From Salegentibacter agarivorans (GTDB taxonomy: Bacteria > Bacteroidota > Bacteroidia > Flavobacteriales > Flavobacteriaceae), in NCBI RefSeq assembly GCF_900113135.1, contig NZ_FOOH01000009.1, positions 1-64,000 on the forward strand: a stretch of 64,000 nucleotides of DNA, given 5' to 3'. The notes below the pieces were generated by a model. It saw nothing but the letters and a program-made list of their open reading frames with translations, did no database searches and was not told where the DNA came from. Shown here piece by piece: positions 55,797-63,793 of this stretch (positions are counted from its first letter, which is position 1; the number at the start of each line of letters is the position of its first letter). The position numbers and the translations under genes were made by a program.

Positions 55797-56547
55797 ATTC
55801 GAAGAAAACACCAGGGAAATATTAGGAAAAAGGGAAATTAAGCCTTCTGCCCAAAGCTGGGAAAAGTTGGAGGCTAAATTAGATGCTGAAGCACACAAAA
55901 CCTCTCCAACCCCCTGGAAATATATTGCCGCTGCAGTGGCAGTGCTATTAATTGCAGGAACTTTTATGTGGAATAACAATTTTTACGAAAGTCCGCAGGT
56001 TGTTGAAGAACCGGTAAACGAGATCATAAAAAAACCTGAAGTAAAACAAGAATTTACGCAAGAAAATAAGACACAAATAGCTTCTGAAGAAATTAAAAAG
56101 GAGGAAGAAATTTCAACTGAAAATAATACGAAAAATGATATTGTAGTAGTACCTGAAATTTCAGTAGAAGAAGAGAATGCTGAAACGCCAATTTTCGAAG
56201 AAAATAGATATAAAGAAGCTGTTGTTTTAGAGCCAATAAGCTTGGAACCTCCAATTTTAGAAGAAAAATTAATTCAATCTAAACTTGAAGAAGTGATTGC
56301 GGCCACTAGCAAAAATGATAAAATCTCTGGAGATGAAGTAGACGCGTTATTAGCCCAGGCGGCTTCAGAAATAAGTAGGGAAAGAGACAGGTCGCAATTT
56401 TACAATTCAAATAACGAGATTAGTGCCAATGCACTTTTGGCCGAAGTAGAAGACGAGATTTACCAATCTTTTAAAGCAAAAGTTTTTGAAGTTTTAAAAG
56501 AAGGATATCTCAAGGCTAAAACTGCGGTTGCCAATAGAAACTATTAA
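55783..56547 (+). CDS. Single-pass membrane protein, probable anti-sigma factor
   Basis: The 254-residue protein has a short cytoplasmic N-terminus (residues 1-45 with FEENTREILGKREIKPSAQSWEKLEAKL), one transmembrane helix (YIAAAVAVLLIAGTFMW, about 48-64), and a long acidic, Glu/Ile-rich extracytoplasmic part. This is the layout of an anti-sigma factor that holds an ECF sigma at the membrane. No zinc-binding anti-sigma motif is seen. The 14-base overlap with the sigma gene supports coupled synthesis. The role is an inference from layout and context. Confidence 0.7.
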   Translation: MELNKFEENTREILGKREIKPSAQSWEKLEAKLDAEAHKTSPTPWKYIAAAVAVLLIAGTFMWNNNFYESPQVVEEPVNEIIKKPEVKQEFTQENKTQIASEEIKKEEEISTENNTKNDIVVVPEISVEEENAETPIFEENRYKEAVVLEPISLEPPILEEKLIQSKLEEVIAATSKNDKISGDEVDALLAQAASEISRERDRSQFYNSNNEISANALLAEVEDEIYQSFKAKVFEVLKEGYLKAKTAVANRNY

Positions 56548-56598
56548 TCATCAAAATCCCACCAACGGGTCATTCATCAAACATCAAAATCAATTATT

Positions 56599-57648
56599 AT
56601 GAAAACACTTACTTTTTACGTCGCGCTTTTAGTATTTAGTTTTGCGCATCAGCAGGTTTCTGCCCAAGAAGTTGCTTCTGCAGAGACAGAAATATCTTCA
56701 GATGAGAAAGCCAGAGAATTTTTTGAAAAGCAAAAAGCTGAAATTATTGAAAAGGAGAAAACAAAACTAAAATACCAGATTGAGCGTATAAACGGCCAAC
56801 TGGAAAGAAGTGAAATCACTAAAGAAGAAGCCGAAAAACAAAAGAAAGAATACGCTGAAAAGCACGCAAAAAATATTGAAAATAAAATAGCCATTTTGGA
56901 GAATGAAATGGAACTGAGGGATAGAAATGATTCTTCTGGAAATTATATTGCAATTGGCGGTAAGGGAAAAGTCTTGGATATTAATATTAATACAAAGAAG
57001 AAATACGATAAACGTACCACCAGTGATTTGGTAGTCGCTGCCGGTTTTAATAATGCCCTGGAAGAAGGCCAATCTCTCAACGATTCAGATTTTAAATTGG
57101 GAGGTAGCCGATTTTTTGAACTTGGTTGGGCGTGGAAAACACGGGTTTTTAAAGAAACAAACTGGTTGCGCATTCGTTACGGACTTTCTTTTCAATTTAA
57201 TGGATTAAAACCTACCGATAATCGCATTTTTGTAGAAGATGGAGACGAAACTTACCTGCAGGAATTCGCATTAGATCTTGATAAATCTAAATTTAGAATG
57301 GACAACCTGGTAGTTCCGGTTCATTTTGAAATTGGTCCTTCTACAAAAACCGAAACCGAAGATCGGTTACATTTTTCTACCTATAAAATGCTGAAAATTG
57401 GATTTGGTGGTTATGCCGGTTTTAATATTGGGGAACGCCAAAAACTAAAGTATAAGGATGATGGCGATAAGGTGAAGGAGAAGCTTAAAAACAATTATAA
57501 TACTAACGATTTGGTTTACGGATTGAGTGCTTACCTGGGCTGGGGTGGTGCCACGCTCTATGGGAAATACGATCTAAATCCAATATTTCAAGACCCAAAT
57601 AAAGAATTACACAACTTTTCTTTAGGACTAAGGTTTGATGTTGATTAA
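56599..57648 (+). CDS. Outer-membrane barrel protein with N-terminal coiled coil
   Basis: The 349-residue protein has a signal peptide (VALLVFSFAHQQVSAQ), a long charged coiled-coil helix at about residues 35-110 (EKAREFFEKQKAEIIEKEKTKL...), and a beta-rich C-terminal part ending in the strand NFSLGLRFDVD typical of outer-membrane barrels. It lies 51 bases after the anti-sigma-like gene and probably belongs to the same transcript. It could be the envelope component controlled by, or sensed through, the sigma system. No named family is recognised. Confidence 0.72.
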   Translation: MKTLTFYVALLVFSFAHQQVSAQEVASAETEISSDEKAREFFEKQKAEIIEKEKTKLKYQIERINGQLERSEITKEEAEKQKKEYAEKHAKNIENKIAILENEMELRDRNDSSGNYIAIGGKGKVLDININTKKKYDKRTTSDLVVAAGFNNALEEGQSLNDSDFKLGGSRFFELGWAWKTRVFKETNWLRIRYGLSFQFNGLKPTDNRIFVEDGDETYLQEFALDLDKSKFRMDNLVVPVHFEIGPSTKTETEDRLHFSTYKMLKIGFGGYAGFNIGERQKLKYKDDGDKVKEKLKNNYNTNDLVYGLSAYLGWGGATLYGKYDLNPIFQDPNKELHNFSLGLRFDVD

Positions 57649-57694
57649 TGAAACCATCCTTTATTAATTTTTATTATTAGCCAATTTTAAATTG

Positions 57695-57702
57695 TAATTT
57701 TG
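57695..57702 (+). promoter_or_regulatory. -7 promoter box for dnaG
   Basis: TAATTTTG matches TAnnTTTG exactly and lies upstream of a palindrome and the dnaG start. The -33 position reads ATT, so the call is moderate. Confidence 0.5.
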
Positions 57703-57714
57703 TTTTGAATTTAC

Positions 57715-57747
57715 AGACCCCATAGGTTTCCAAAACCTGTGGGGTCT
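57715..57747. repeat. Near-perfect palindrome in the dnaG leader
   Basis: AGACCCCATAGGTTT and AAACCTGTGGGGTCT are inverted halves around a short centre; one pair is a G-T wobble. The element resembles dispersed palindromes of Bacteroidota. It lies after the promoter box, so it would be transcribed in the dnaG leader. A GTG inside it gives a false start. Confidence 0.7.
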
Positions 57748-57768
57748 AACCGCTTAAACAACATCAAT

Positions 57769-59733
57769 TTGATCTCAAAATCCACTATAGACAATGTGTT
57801 TGAAACCGCCCGGGTAGAGGAGGTTATTGGTGATTTTGTTCAGCTAAAAAAGTCAGGATCTAATTTTAAGGGTTTAAGTCCGTTTAGTGATGAGCGAACG
57901 CCAAGTTTTATGGTTTCTCCCGTAAAACAGATCTGGAAGGATTTCTCAAGCGGAAAGGGTGGAAACGTCGTTGCTTTCCTTATGGAGCACGAACATTTCA
58001 CCTATCCTGAAGCCATAAAATACCTCGCTAAAAAATACGGAATTGAGATCGAGGAAACCCAGCAAAGCAACGAGCAAAAACAGCAAGCCGATGAGCGGGA
58101 AAGCATGTATTTGGTTTCAGAATTTGCTAATAAACATTTTCAGAAAAACCTGCATAAAACCGATTTAGGGAAAGCTATTGGATTAAGCTATTTCAAGGAG
58201 CGTGGTTTCACTTTAGAAACCGTCAAAAAGTTTGAACTTGGCTATTCTTTAGACGAATGGGACGATTTTACTAAAGAAGCGCTCGCTGAGGCCTACAAAT
58301 TGGAATACCTGGAAAAAACCGGACTTACCATTGTAAAAGGCGAAAAGCAGTTTGATCGATTTAAAGGAAGAGTGATGTTCCCTATTCATTCTATGTCTGG
58401 CAGGGTGTTAGGATTTGGAGGTAGAATTCTTACCAATGAAAAAAAGGCGGCAAAATACCTGAATTCACCCGAGAGTGATATTTACCATAAGAGTAAGGTT
58501 TTATACGGGATAAATTTTGCGAAACAAGCCATCGCCAAAGAAGATAATTGTTTTTTGGTTGAAGGTTATACCGATGTAATTCAGTTTCATCAAAGTGGGA
58601 TTGAAAATGTAGTTTCTTCTTCAGGAACTGCATTAACTCCTGAACAAATTCGCTTAATTAACAGACTTACCAAAAATATTACTGTACTTTTTGATGGTGA
58701 TGCCGCTGGAATAAGAGCTTCGCTCCGTGGAATAGACCTAATCCTGGAGCAGGGAATGAATGTGCGGGTTTGTACTTTCCCTGAAGGTGAGGATCCCGAT
58801 AGTTTTGCAAAGAATAATTCAGATGAAGCTTTAGCTGAATATCTTCAAGAGAACGCACAGGATTTTATTAGTTATAAAGCTTCCTTACTAATGGAAGAAG
58901 CGAAGAAAGATCCGGTCAAGAAAGCAGAATTAATTCGGGATATAGTAAATAGTATTTCGAAGATTCCAGATACTATTCAGCAGGAAGTTTATTTACAGGA
59001 ATGTTCCCGAATTATGGATATTTCTGAAAATGTATTGTTTTCCAGCCTTGCACAGCTCAATGCGAAAAGTGGAAGAACTTCTCCTCAACAACAGCAGAAA
59101 AAGAAATCTTTTGATGTAGTTAAAGAAGAACCGCAACCAAAGGCAGCTAAAGTAGACGAGCAATACGAGCTTGAGAAAAAAATTATTAGTCTGCTGCTTC
59201 AGTATGGAACTGTGGAGGAAGATTTTGAAGATCTGGTGCTTAAAGAAAAAGAAGACGGGGAGCTGGGTTTAGAAAAGGAAATACAAAGAACAAGAGTTTT
59301 TGAGAAAATATTTTTAGACCTGCAGGAAGATGAAATTGCTTTTACCAATCCTAAATTCAGGGATATTTATACTGAATTAATGGCTCGGCTAAATAGTGAA
59401 GAAAAATTTGAAGTTAAGAATTTTATTAATGATATAGATCCGGAGCAGGCTTCTGAGATCACTTCAATTTTAATGGAGGAAGAGCAATATAAATTGCATG
59501 AATGGGATCGGCAAAACATTTTTGTGAAAGCAAAAACCGAAACTATTTCAAGGCACGTTAGTGAAACCATCCTCTCGCTGCGCAGATTTTTAATAAATCA
59601 AAAAATAAACGAACTTTCAGAAAAGGTAAAAACTCCAGCTGAAGAGCAGGACACCCAACATGTTCTTGAAGACGTAAAAGATTATCTTAGTTTGAAGAAG
59701 GTTCTCTCAGAGAAGCTTAATCGCGTTATGTAG
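57769..59733 (+). CDS. dnaG: DNA primase DnaG with a zinc-less N-terminal domain
   Basis: The 654-residue primase makes RNA primers at the replication fork. The TOPRIM domain has CFLVEGYTDVIQFHQSGI and VLFDGDAAG (near residues 285-320). The N-terminal CHC2 domain keeps its fold sequence but the zinc ligands are replaced: LSPFS at 36-40 and KDFSSGKGG at 57-65 stand where LCPFH and KCFGCG are usual. The start is TTG at 57769; a GTG at 57739 lies in a palindrome. The gene overlaps the convergent response regulator gene by 8 bases. Confidence 0.93.
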   Translation: MISKSTIDNVFETARVEEVIGDFVQLKKSGSNFKGLSPFSDERTPSFMVSPVKQIWKDFSSGKGGNVVAFLMEHEHFTYPEAIKYLAKKYGIEIEETQQSNEQKQQADERESMYLVSEFANKHFQKNLHKTDLGKAIGLSYFKERGFTLETVKKFELGYSLDEWDDFTKEALAEAYKLEYLEKTGLTIVKGEKQFDRFKGRVMFPIHSMSGRVLGFGGRILTNEKKAAKYLNSPESDIYHKSKVLYGINFAKQAIAKEDNCFLVEGYTDVIQFHQSGIENVVSSSGTALTPEQIRLINRLTKNITVLFDGDAAGIRASLRGIDLILEQGMNVRVCTFPEGEDPDSFAKNNSDEALAEYLQENAQDFISYKASLLMEEAKKDPVKKAELIRDIVNSISKIPDTIQQEVYLQECSRIMDISENVLFSSLAQLNAKSGRTSPQQQQKKKSFDVVKEEPQPKAAKVDEQYELEKKIISLLLQYGTVEEDFEDLVLKEKEDGELGLEKEIQRTRVFEKIFLDLQEDEIAFTNPKFRDIYTELMARLNSEEKFEVKNFINDIDPEQASEITSILMEEEQYKLHEWDRQNIFVKAKTETISRHVSETILSLRRFLINQKINELSEKVKTPAEEQDTQHVLEDVKDYLSLKKVLSEKLNRVM

Positions 59734-60364
59734 TATTTATTTGTAATAATCTTGATCTGGTAATAAGATCGGCAATATTGTCTACCTGTAATTTTTTAAG
59801 TAGCCTGGTTTTATAAGTACTTACCGTTTTTTCATTAATAGAAAGTGCCTCGGCAATGTCTTTATTTCGTTTTCCGGAAGCGATAAGGTTTAAAACTTCA
59901 GATTCGCGTGTAGAAAGTTTCTTAAATTTTGCGATTAAATTTCTTCCGGGAGACATCCCTGCGTTTAGTTTATCGGTAATTTTTTTGTTGAGATAAATTC
60001 CGCCTCTGGCTACCTGGTAAATGGCTTTTTCCAGTTCTTCTGGTTTTGCAAGTTTAGAAATATAACCTGCCGCTCCCGCTTTTATAGCGCTTAACGCATA
60101 AACTTCTTCAGGATGACCGGTACAAACGAGAATTTTTACTTTTGAATAATCGGTTTTAATGGTGCGAAGCGCGTTAATCCCGTTTATTTCGGGAAGGTCA
60201 ATTTCTATAATTAAAACATCTGGTTGGCTTTCGCTTAAAAATCCGTACAGCTCCATCCCGCTATGTACGCTGCCTACTAACTCAAGCGCCGGGTTTTTTC
60301 TAAGGATACACCTGATACCCTCATGCACCACAGGGTGGTGATCTGCAATTAATACTGTACTCAT
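59726..60364 (-). CDS. Atypical NarL/FixJ-type response regulator (Glu at the phospho-site)
   Basis: The 212-residue protein has an N-terminal receiver domain and a C-terminal LuxR-type helix-turn-helix (LSTRESEVLNLIASGKRNKDIAEALSINEKTVSTYKTRLL, near 148-187). In the receiver, the phospho-acceptor position in LIIEIDLPEING is Glu54 rather than Asp, and the acidic pair reads ADHH rather than ADDH. The conserved Lys (GAAGYISKL) and Thr (VCTGH) remain. Glu may mimic the active form. No histidine kinase is adjacent. The open frame reaches 60403; the domain begins at the ATG at 60364. Confidence 0.88.
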   Translation of the reverse strand: MSTVLIADHHPVVHEGIRCILRKNPALELVGSVHSGMELYGFLSESQPDVLIIEIDLPEINGINALRTIKTDYSKVKILVCTGHPEEVYALSAIKAGAAGYISKLAKPEELEKAIYQVARGGIYLNKKITDKLNAGMSPGRNLIAKFKKLSTRESEVLNLIASGKRNKDIAEALSINEKTVSTYKTRLLKKLQVDNIADLITRSRLLQINTT

Positions 60365-60477
60365 AATAAAAGGTTGGTTAAAAAACACGCCGGGGTAGGA
60401 CAAGCGCGTATATACTATTAAAAATAACCGATTTTCCCTCTACTTCCGTTTTTTGAGTACAATAATCGATAAAAAGA

Positions 60478-61269
60478 TTACTTTTTAAGATTAACGGGAA
60501 TATTGCACACCGGGATAGGTTTCATTTTGTGTAAATTAGCCCCATGCCTACTTTTATAAATTTTAAAAACTTCCTGTTTTCTTCCTTCAAAATCTTCAGC
60601 GGTTTTTCCGTTTTCGGCTTCTTTCATCGCCCATTCCAATTCGGGATAAGATGCGCCAATTTGATCTTCGTCGGTACGGCTGTCCCCAAAAAGTCCGTCT
60701 GTTGGTGCGGCATTTACAATTTCAGGAGTAACTCCTAAAAACTTAGCGATTTCAGTAACTTCAGTTTTCATAAGGTCGGCAATAGGGCTTAAGTCTACGC
60801 CGCCGTCTCCGTATTTTGTAAAAAATCCCACGCCAAAATCTTCTACTTTATTTCCGGTTCCTGCTACCAGGTAGCTATGTAGGCCGGCAAAATAATATAA
60901 AGTAGACATTCTTAATCTTGCCCGGGTATTTGCTAATGTGAGATCTAAAGTATCTGAAGCTTCAACCTGTGGAGCCGCTTTTTTAAATTCATCAAAAACC
61001 GGAGTTAGATCAACTTCCAGGTTGGTAACATTAGCATAATGTTGCTTTAACCAGTCTATATGCTTTTGGGCCCTGGTCACCTGGTCTGTATGTTGGTGAA
61101 TAGGCATTTCTACACAAAGTGTACGCAAACCAGTTTTGGCGCAAAGTGCTGAGGTTACTGCCGAGTCAATTCCACCGCTTATTCCAAGCACAAAACCGTT
61201 CATTCCGGCATTTGTAGCGTATTCCTTTAACCAGTTAACTATGTGATCTACCACTTTTTCAGTTTGCAT
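60478..61269 (-). CDS. nadE: NAD synthetase (ammonia-dependent NadE)
   Basis: The 263-residue enzyme amidates deamido-NAD to NAD. The P-loop of the PP-ATPase is GISGGIDSAVTSALCAK (near residues 28-44). Other matches are GTGNKVEDFGVGFFTKYGDGGVDLSPIADLMKTEV and PTDGLFGDSRTDEDQIG. It lacks a glutaminase domain, so it uses ammonia. The gene starts at an ATG close to the divergent gldB promoter. Confidence 0.95.
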   Translation of the reverse strand: MQTEKVVDHIVNWLKEYATNAGMNGFVLGISGGIDSAVTSALCAKTGLRTLCVEMPIHQHTDQVTRAQKHIDWLKQHYANVTNLEVDLTPVFDEFKKAAPQVEASDTLDLTLANTRARLRMSTLYYFAGLHSYLVAGTGNKVEDFGVGFFTKYGDGGVDLSPIADLMKTEVTEIAKFLGVTPEIVNAAPTDGLFGDSRTDEDQIGASYPELEWAMKEAENGKTAEDFEGRKQEVFKIYKSRHGANLHKMKPIPVCNIPVNLKK

Positions 61270-61272
61270 AAT

Positions 61273-61305
61273 TTTGGGTGATTAAGTTTGTAAATAATAC
61301 CTTTG
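61273..61305 (+). promoter_or_regulatory. Promoter of gldB-gldC
   Basis: TTTG at 61273-61276, a 21-base spacer, and TACCTTTG at 61298-61305 match the Bacteroidota consensus, 63 bases before gldB. Confidence 0.6.
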
Positions 61306-61309
61306 CACA

Positions 61310-61317
61310 CAAATCTA
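61310..61317 (-). promoter_or_regulatory. -7 promoter box for nadE
   Basis: TAGATTTG on the minus strand matches TAnnTTTG, 40 bases before nadE. It overlaps the divergent gldB promoter region, so the two promoters are back to back. Confidence 0.5.
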
Positions 61318-61368
61318 CTATTTAAACATAATTATTAAAAGGGCAGGGCGTTAAAGCCTTCATAAAGA

Positions 61369-62334
61369 ATGCCTATGTATAAGAAAATAATTTTCTTGCT
61401 TTGTACAATTGTTTTTGTTTCCTGTAATGAGGATGCTAAAATTGAAAAAGAGATTGCAAAAGTGCCGGTAGATTTTGAAGTGGTTCGTTTTGACAGGCAA
61501 TTTGCCGAAGCCACGCCGCAAAAACTTATGGATTTAAAACAGGAATATCCGTTCTTATTCCCACAGCAGTTTTCAGATAGCGTTTGGATTTATAAACTTA
61601 CCGATACCATTCAGCAGGAAATAGATGCCGAAGTAGCTAAGGCTTTTCCTTCTTTTGAAAATCAAAAGGCCGAAATTCACAGTCTTTTTCAGCATATAAA
61701 ATATTATTTCCCCGAGTTTGAGGCGCCAAAAGTATTTACGCTAACCTCTGAAGTGGATTATAAAAACAAGGTGATTCTTCAGGATGATTATTTATTTATT
61801 TCACTGGATACTTATTTAGGGGAAGAGCATCATTTTTATATTGGGATCCAGGATTTTTTAAAAAAGAATTTTAGAAAAGACCAGATAATCCCGGATGTTG
61901 CCAATGCGTATGCCGAAAAATATGTAGAAAGGCCGCGTTCCAGAACTTTTCTTGCCCATATGGTATATTATGGCAAGTTATTGTATTTAAAAGATAAGTT
62001 TATTCCTGAAGTAACTGATGCTGAAAAAATAGGATATACTGAAGAAGAGCTCAATTGGGCCCAAAAGAATGAAGCGCAAATGTGGCGGTATTTTGTAGAA
62101 AATGAATTGTTTTTTGATACCGATACCGAACTTTATTCGCGGTTTCTATATCCTGCACCTTTTTCAAAATTCTACCTGCAACTTGATGCCGAATCTCCCG
62201 ACAGACTTGGCCAGTATATTGGCTGGCAGATTGTGCGTAGTTATATGAAAAAAACCGATGCATCTTTAGAAGAAATGATAAAAACCGATGCCGAAACGAT
62301 ATTTAATAAAGCGAATTTTAAACCAAGAAAGTAA
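61369..62334 (+). CDS. gldB: Gliding motility lipoprotein GldB
   Basis: The 321-residue protein has a lipoprotein signal (FVSC, Cys19) and a mature part with VPVDFEVVRFDRQFAEATPQKLMDLKQEYPFLFP and QDDYLFISLDTYLGEEHHFY, recognisable as GldB. It is required for gliding and T9SS function in flavobacteria and also occurs in non-gliding relatives. Start ATG 61369; ATG 61375 is possible. Its TAA overlaps the gldC ATG by one base. Confidence 0.92.
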   Translation: MPMYKKIIFLLCTIVFVSCNEDAKIEKEIAKVPVDFEVVRFDRQFAEATPQKLMDLKQEYPFLFPQQFSDSVWIYKLTDTIQQEIDAEVAKAFPSFENQKAEIHSLFQHIKYYFPEFEAPKVFTLTSEVDYKNKVILQDDYLFISLDTYLGEEHHFYIGIQDFLKKNFRKDQIIPDVANAYAEKYVERPRSRTFLAHMVYYGKLLYLKDKFIPEVTDAEKIGYTEEELNWAQKNEAQMWRYFVENELFFDTDTELYSRFLYPAPFSKFYLQLDAESPDRLGQYIGWQIVRSYMKKTDASLEEMIKTDAETIFNKANFKPRK

Positions 62335-62672
62335 TGTCAGAATTTAAAAAATCAGAAATAAACATAGAAGTAGTTACCGATGAAAATCGTGTGCCGGAAG
62401 GAATTACCTGGAGTGCCGAAGATGGCAACGTTTATAAAGAAGAAGCCAAAGCTTTAATGCTTTCGGTTTGGGACAGCAAATCGCAGGAAACACTGCGTAT
62501 AGATCTTTGGACCAAAGATATGCCGGTAGACGAAATGAAGAAATTCTTTCATCAAACCCTGGTTTCTATGAGTGATACTTTTAACCGTGCCACCCAGGAT
62601 GAAAAAATGACTGCTACAATGAAAGATTTTTGCGATTATTTTGCTGAAAAGCTTGAAATCACTCAAAAGTAA
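62334..62672 (+). CDS. gldC: Gliding motility protein GldC
   Basis: The 112-residue cytoplasmic protein matches GldC in length and sequence (INIEVVTDENRVPEGITWSAEDG and AKALMLSVWDSKSQETLRIDLWTKDMPVDEMKKFF). It is cotranslated with gldB (one-base overlap). In flavobacteria gldC accompanies gldB and improves gliding. The pairing supports an at least partly present gliding/T9SS machinery in this organism. Confidence 0.92.
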   Translation: MSEFKKSEINIEVVTDENRVPEGITWSAEDGNVYKEEAKALMLSVWDSKSQETLRIDLWTKDMPVDEMKKFFHQTLVSMSDTFNRATQDEKMTATMKDFCDYFAEKLEITQK

Positions 62673-62721
62673 ACTACCTTGGAGCAAGTTTATGAAGTAT
62701 ATAGAAATAATACTTCCGTGA

Positions 62722-62748
62722 CGGTGCATTAAATCTGGATTACCGAGT
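62722..62748. repeat. Dispersed repeat, copy B (between gldC and the CxxC gene)
   Basis: This 27-base unit begins CGGTGCATTAAATC and matches the copy at 47759-47785 at 24 of 27 positions. Its last bases supply the GTG start codon of the next gene. Confidence 0.7.
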
Positions 62749-63106
62749 GGAAAAACTCATTTTTGTATATAACGCGTATTCCGGTACCCGCCACGTGGTG
62801 CTGGATGCGCTGCATAAATTAATTAGGCCTAATACTTATGCCTGCAGTATTTGCAAAGTTACCCACGGCATTTTATCGGAAAATTCAAGGTGGAAAAATT
62901 ATAGGCTGGCTTCAGAAGTAAAAATGGAGTTTTTGCATATAGACGAATTTCAGAAGCGATATGCTTCAAAATTCGGGTATAAATACACGTTTCCTATAGT
63001 TTTGTGGGAAGATGAAGGCGAAATGGGAATATTTATTTCTACTGAAGAGTTAGAAAGAATTCAAAATGAGGAAGACCTAATTAATTTGGTTGAAGAAAAA
63101 CTTTAA
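62747..63106 (+). CDS. Small cytoplasmic protein with CxxC, unknown function
   Basis: The 119-residue protein starts at GTG (62747), whose first bases lie in a dispersed repeat. It begins EKLIFVYNAYSGTRHVVLDALHKL, has a CSIC motif at about residues 33-36, and ends in alternating strands and a helical Glu-rich tail. The N-terminal strand and CxxC recall thiol-active folds, but no known family fits clearly. There is no signal peptide. It follows gldC after 74 bases and is convergent with engB. Confidence 0.7.
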   Translation: MEKLIFVYNAYSGTRHVVLDALHKLIRPNTYACSICKVTHGILSENSRWKNYRLASEVKMEFLHIDEFQKRYASKFGYKYTFPIVLWEDEGEMGIFISTEELERIQNEEDLINLVEEKL

Positions 63107-63110
63107 TTGA

Positions 63111-63728
63111 TTATTTGGGAGAATTAGAAGAATTTAACTCGGTATTTATTGCTTCAATATAATCTAAAATCTCATCCTGTCCCAATTTTGAGGTAGCAGA
63201 GCTTACAAAGAATTCAGGCATCTCTTCCCATACTTCCAGCATTTTATCCTGGTAATTATTAATGTTTCTTTCCAGGGCTTTGGGCTTCATTTTATCGGCT
63301 TTGGTAAAAATTATACAGAAGGGAACGTTGTGTTCGCCAAGCCACTGCATAAATTCCATATCTATAGGTTGAGGTTCGTGCCTGCTGTCTATAAGTACAA
63401 AAGCACATATCATTTGCGCTCGATCCTCAAAATATTTGGTGATGAATTTCTGAAAAGTCCTTTTAGTAGATTTTGAAACCTTTGCATAACCATAACCAGG
63501 TAAATCTACAAGGTGCCAGTTCTTATTGATCAAAAAATGATTAATAAGTTGTGTTTTCCCGGGTTTTGCCGAGGTTTTAGCAAGTGCTTTCCTGCCGGTA
63601 AGCATATTTATCAAAGAAGATTTACCAACGTTACTGCGGCCAATAAAAGCGTATTCGGGCAGTTTGCTATCAGGGCATTGATTTACCCGCGTATTGCTCA
63701 CCACAAATTCAGCCGACTTAATTTTCAT
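63111..63728 (-). CDS. engB: Ribosome biogenesis GTPase EngB (YihA/YsxC)
   Basis: The 205-residue GTPase takes part in assembly of the 50S subunit. G1 [16 protein letters not shown] lies near residues 29-44, G2 [13 protein letters not shown]3 [10 protein letters not shown], and G4 FTKADKMKP. The C-terminal [12 protein letters not shown] is the G5 region. Length is typical. It is convergent with the CxxC protein gene, 4 bases apart. Confidence 0.95.
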   Translation of the reverse strand: MKIKSAEFVVSNTRVNQCPDSKLPEYAFIGRSNVGKSSLINMLTGRKALAKTSAKPGKTQLINHFLINKNWHLVDLPGYGYAKVSKSTKRTFQKFITKYFEDRAQMICAFVLIDSRHEPQPIDMEFMQWLGEHNVPFCIIFTKADKMKPKALERNINNYQDKMLEVWEEMPEFFVSSATSKLGQDEILDYIEAINTELNSSNSPK

Positions 63729-63793
63729 CTTAAAATGTTTAAAAGTAATATTTGAAAGAGACCTAAAAAGAAGCTTTAAATCTTTAAACTTTC

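Noticed and set aside
57739-57768. GTG start of DnaG
   Set aside because: The codon sits in the right arm of a palindrome; DnaG homology begins with the TTG at 57769.
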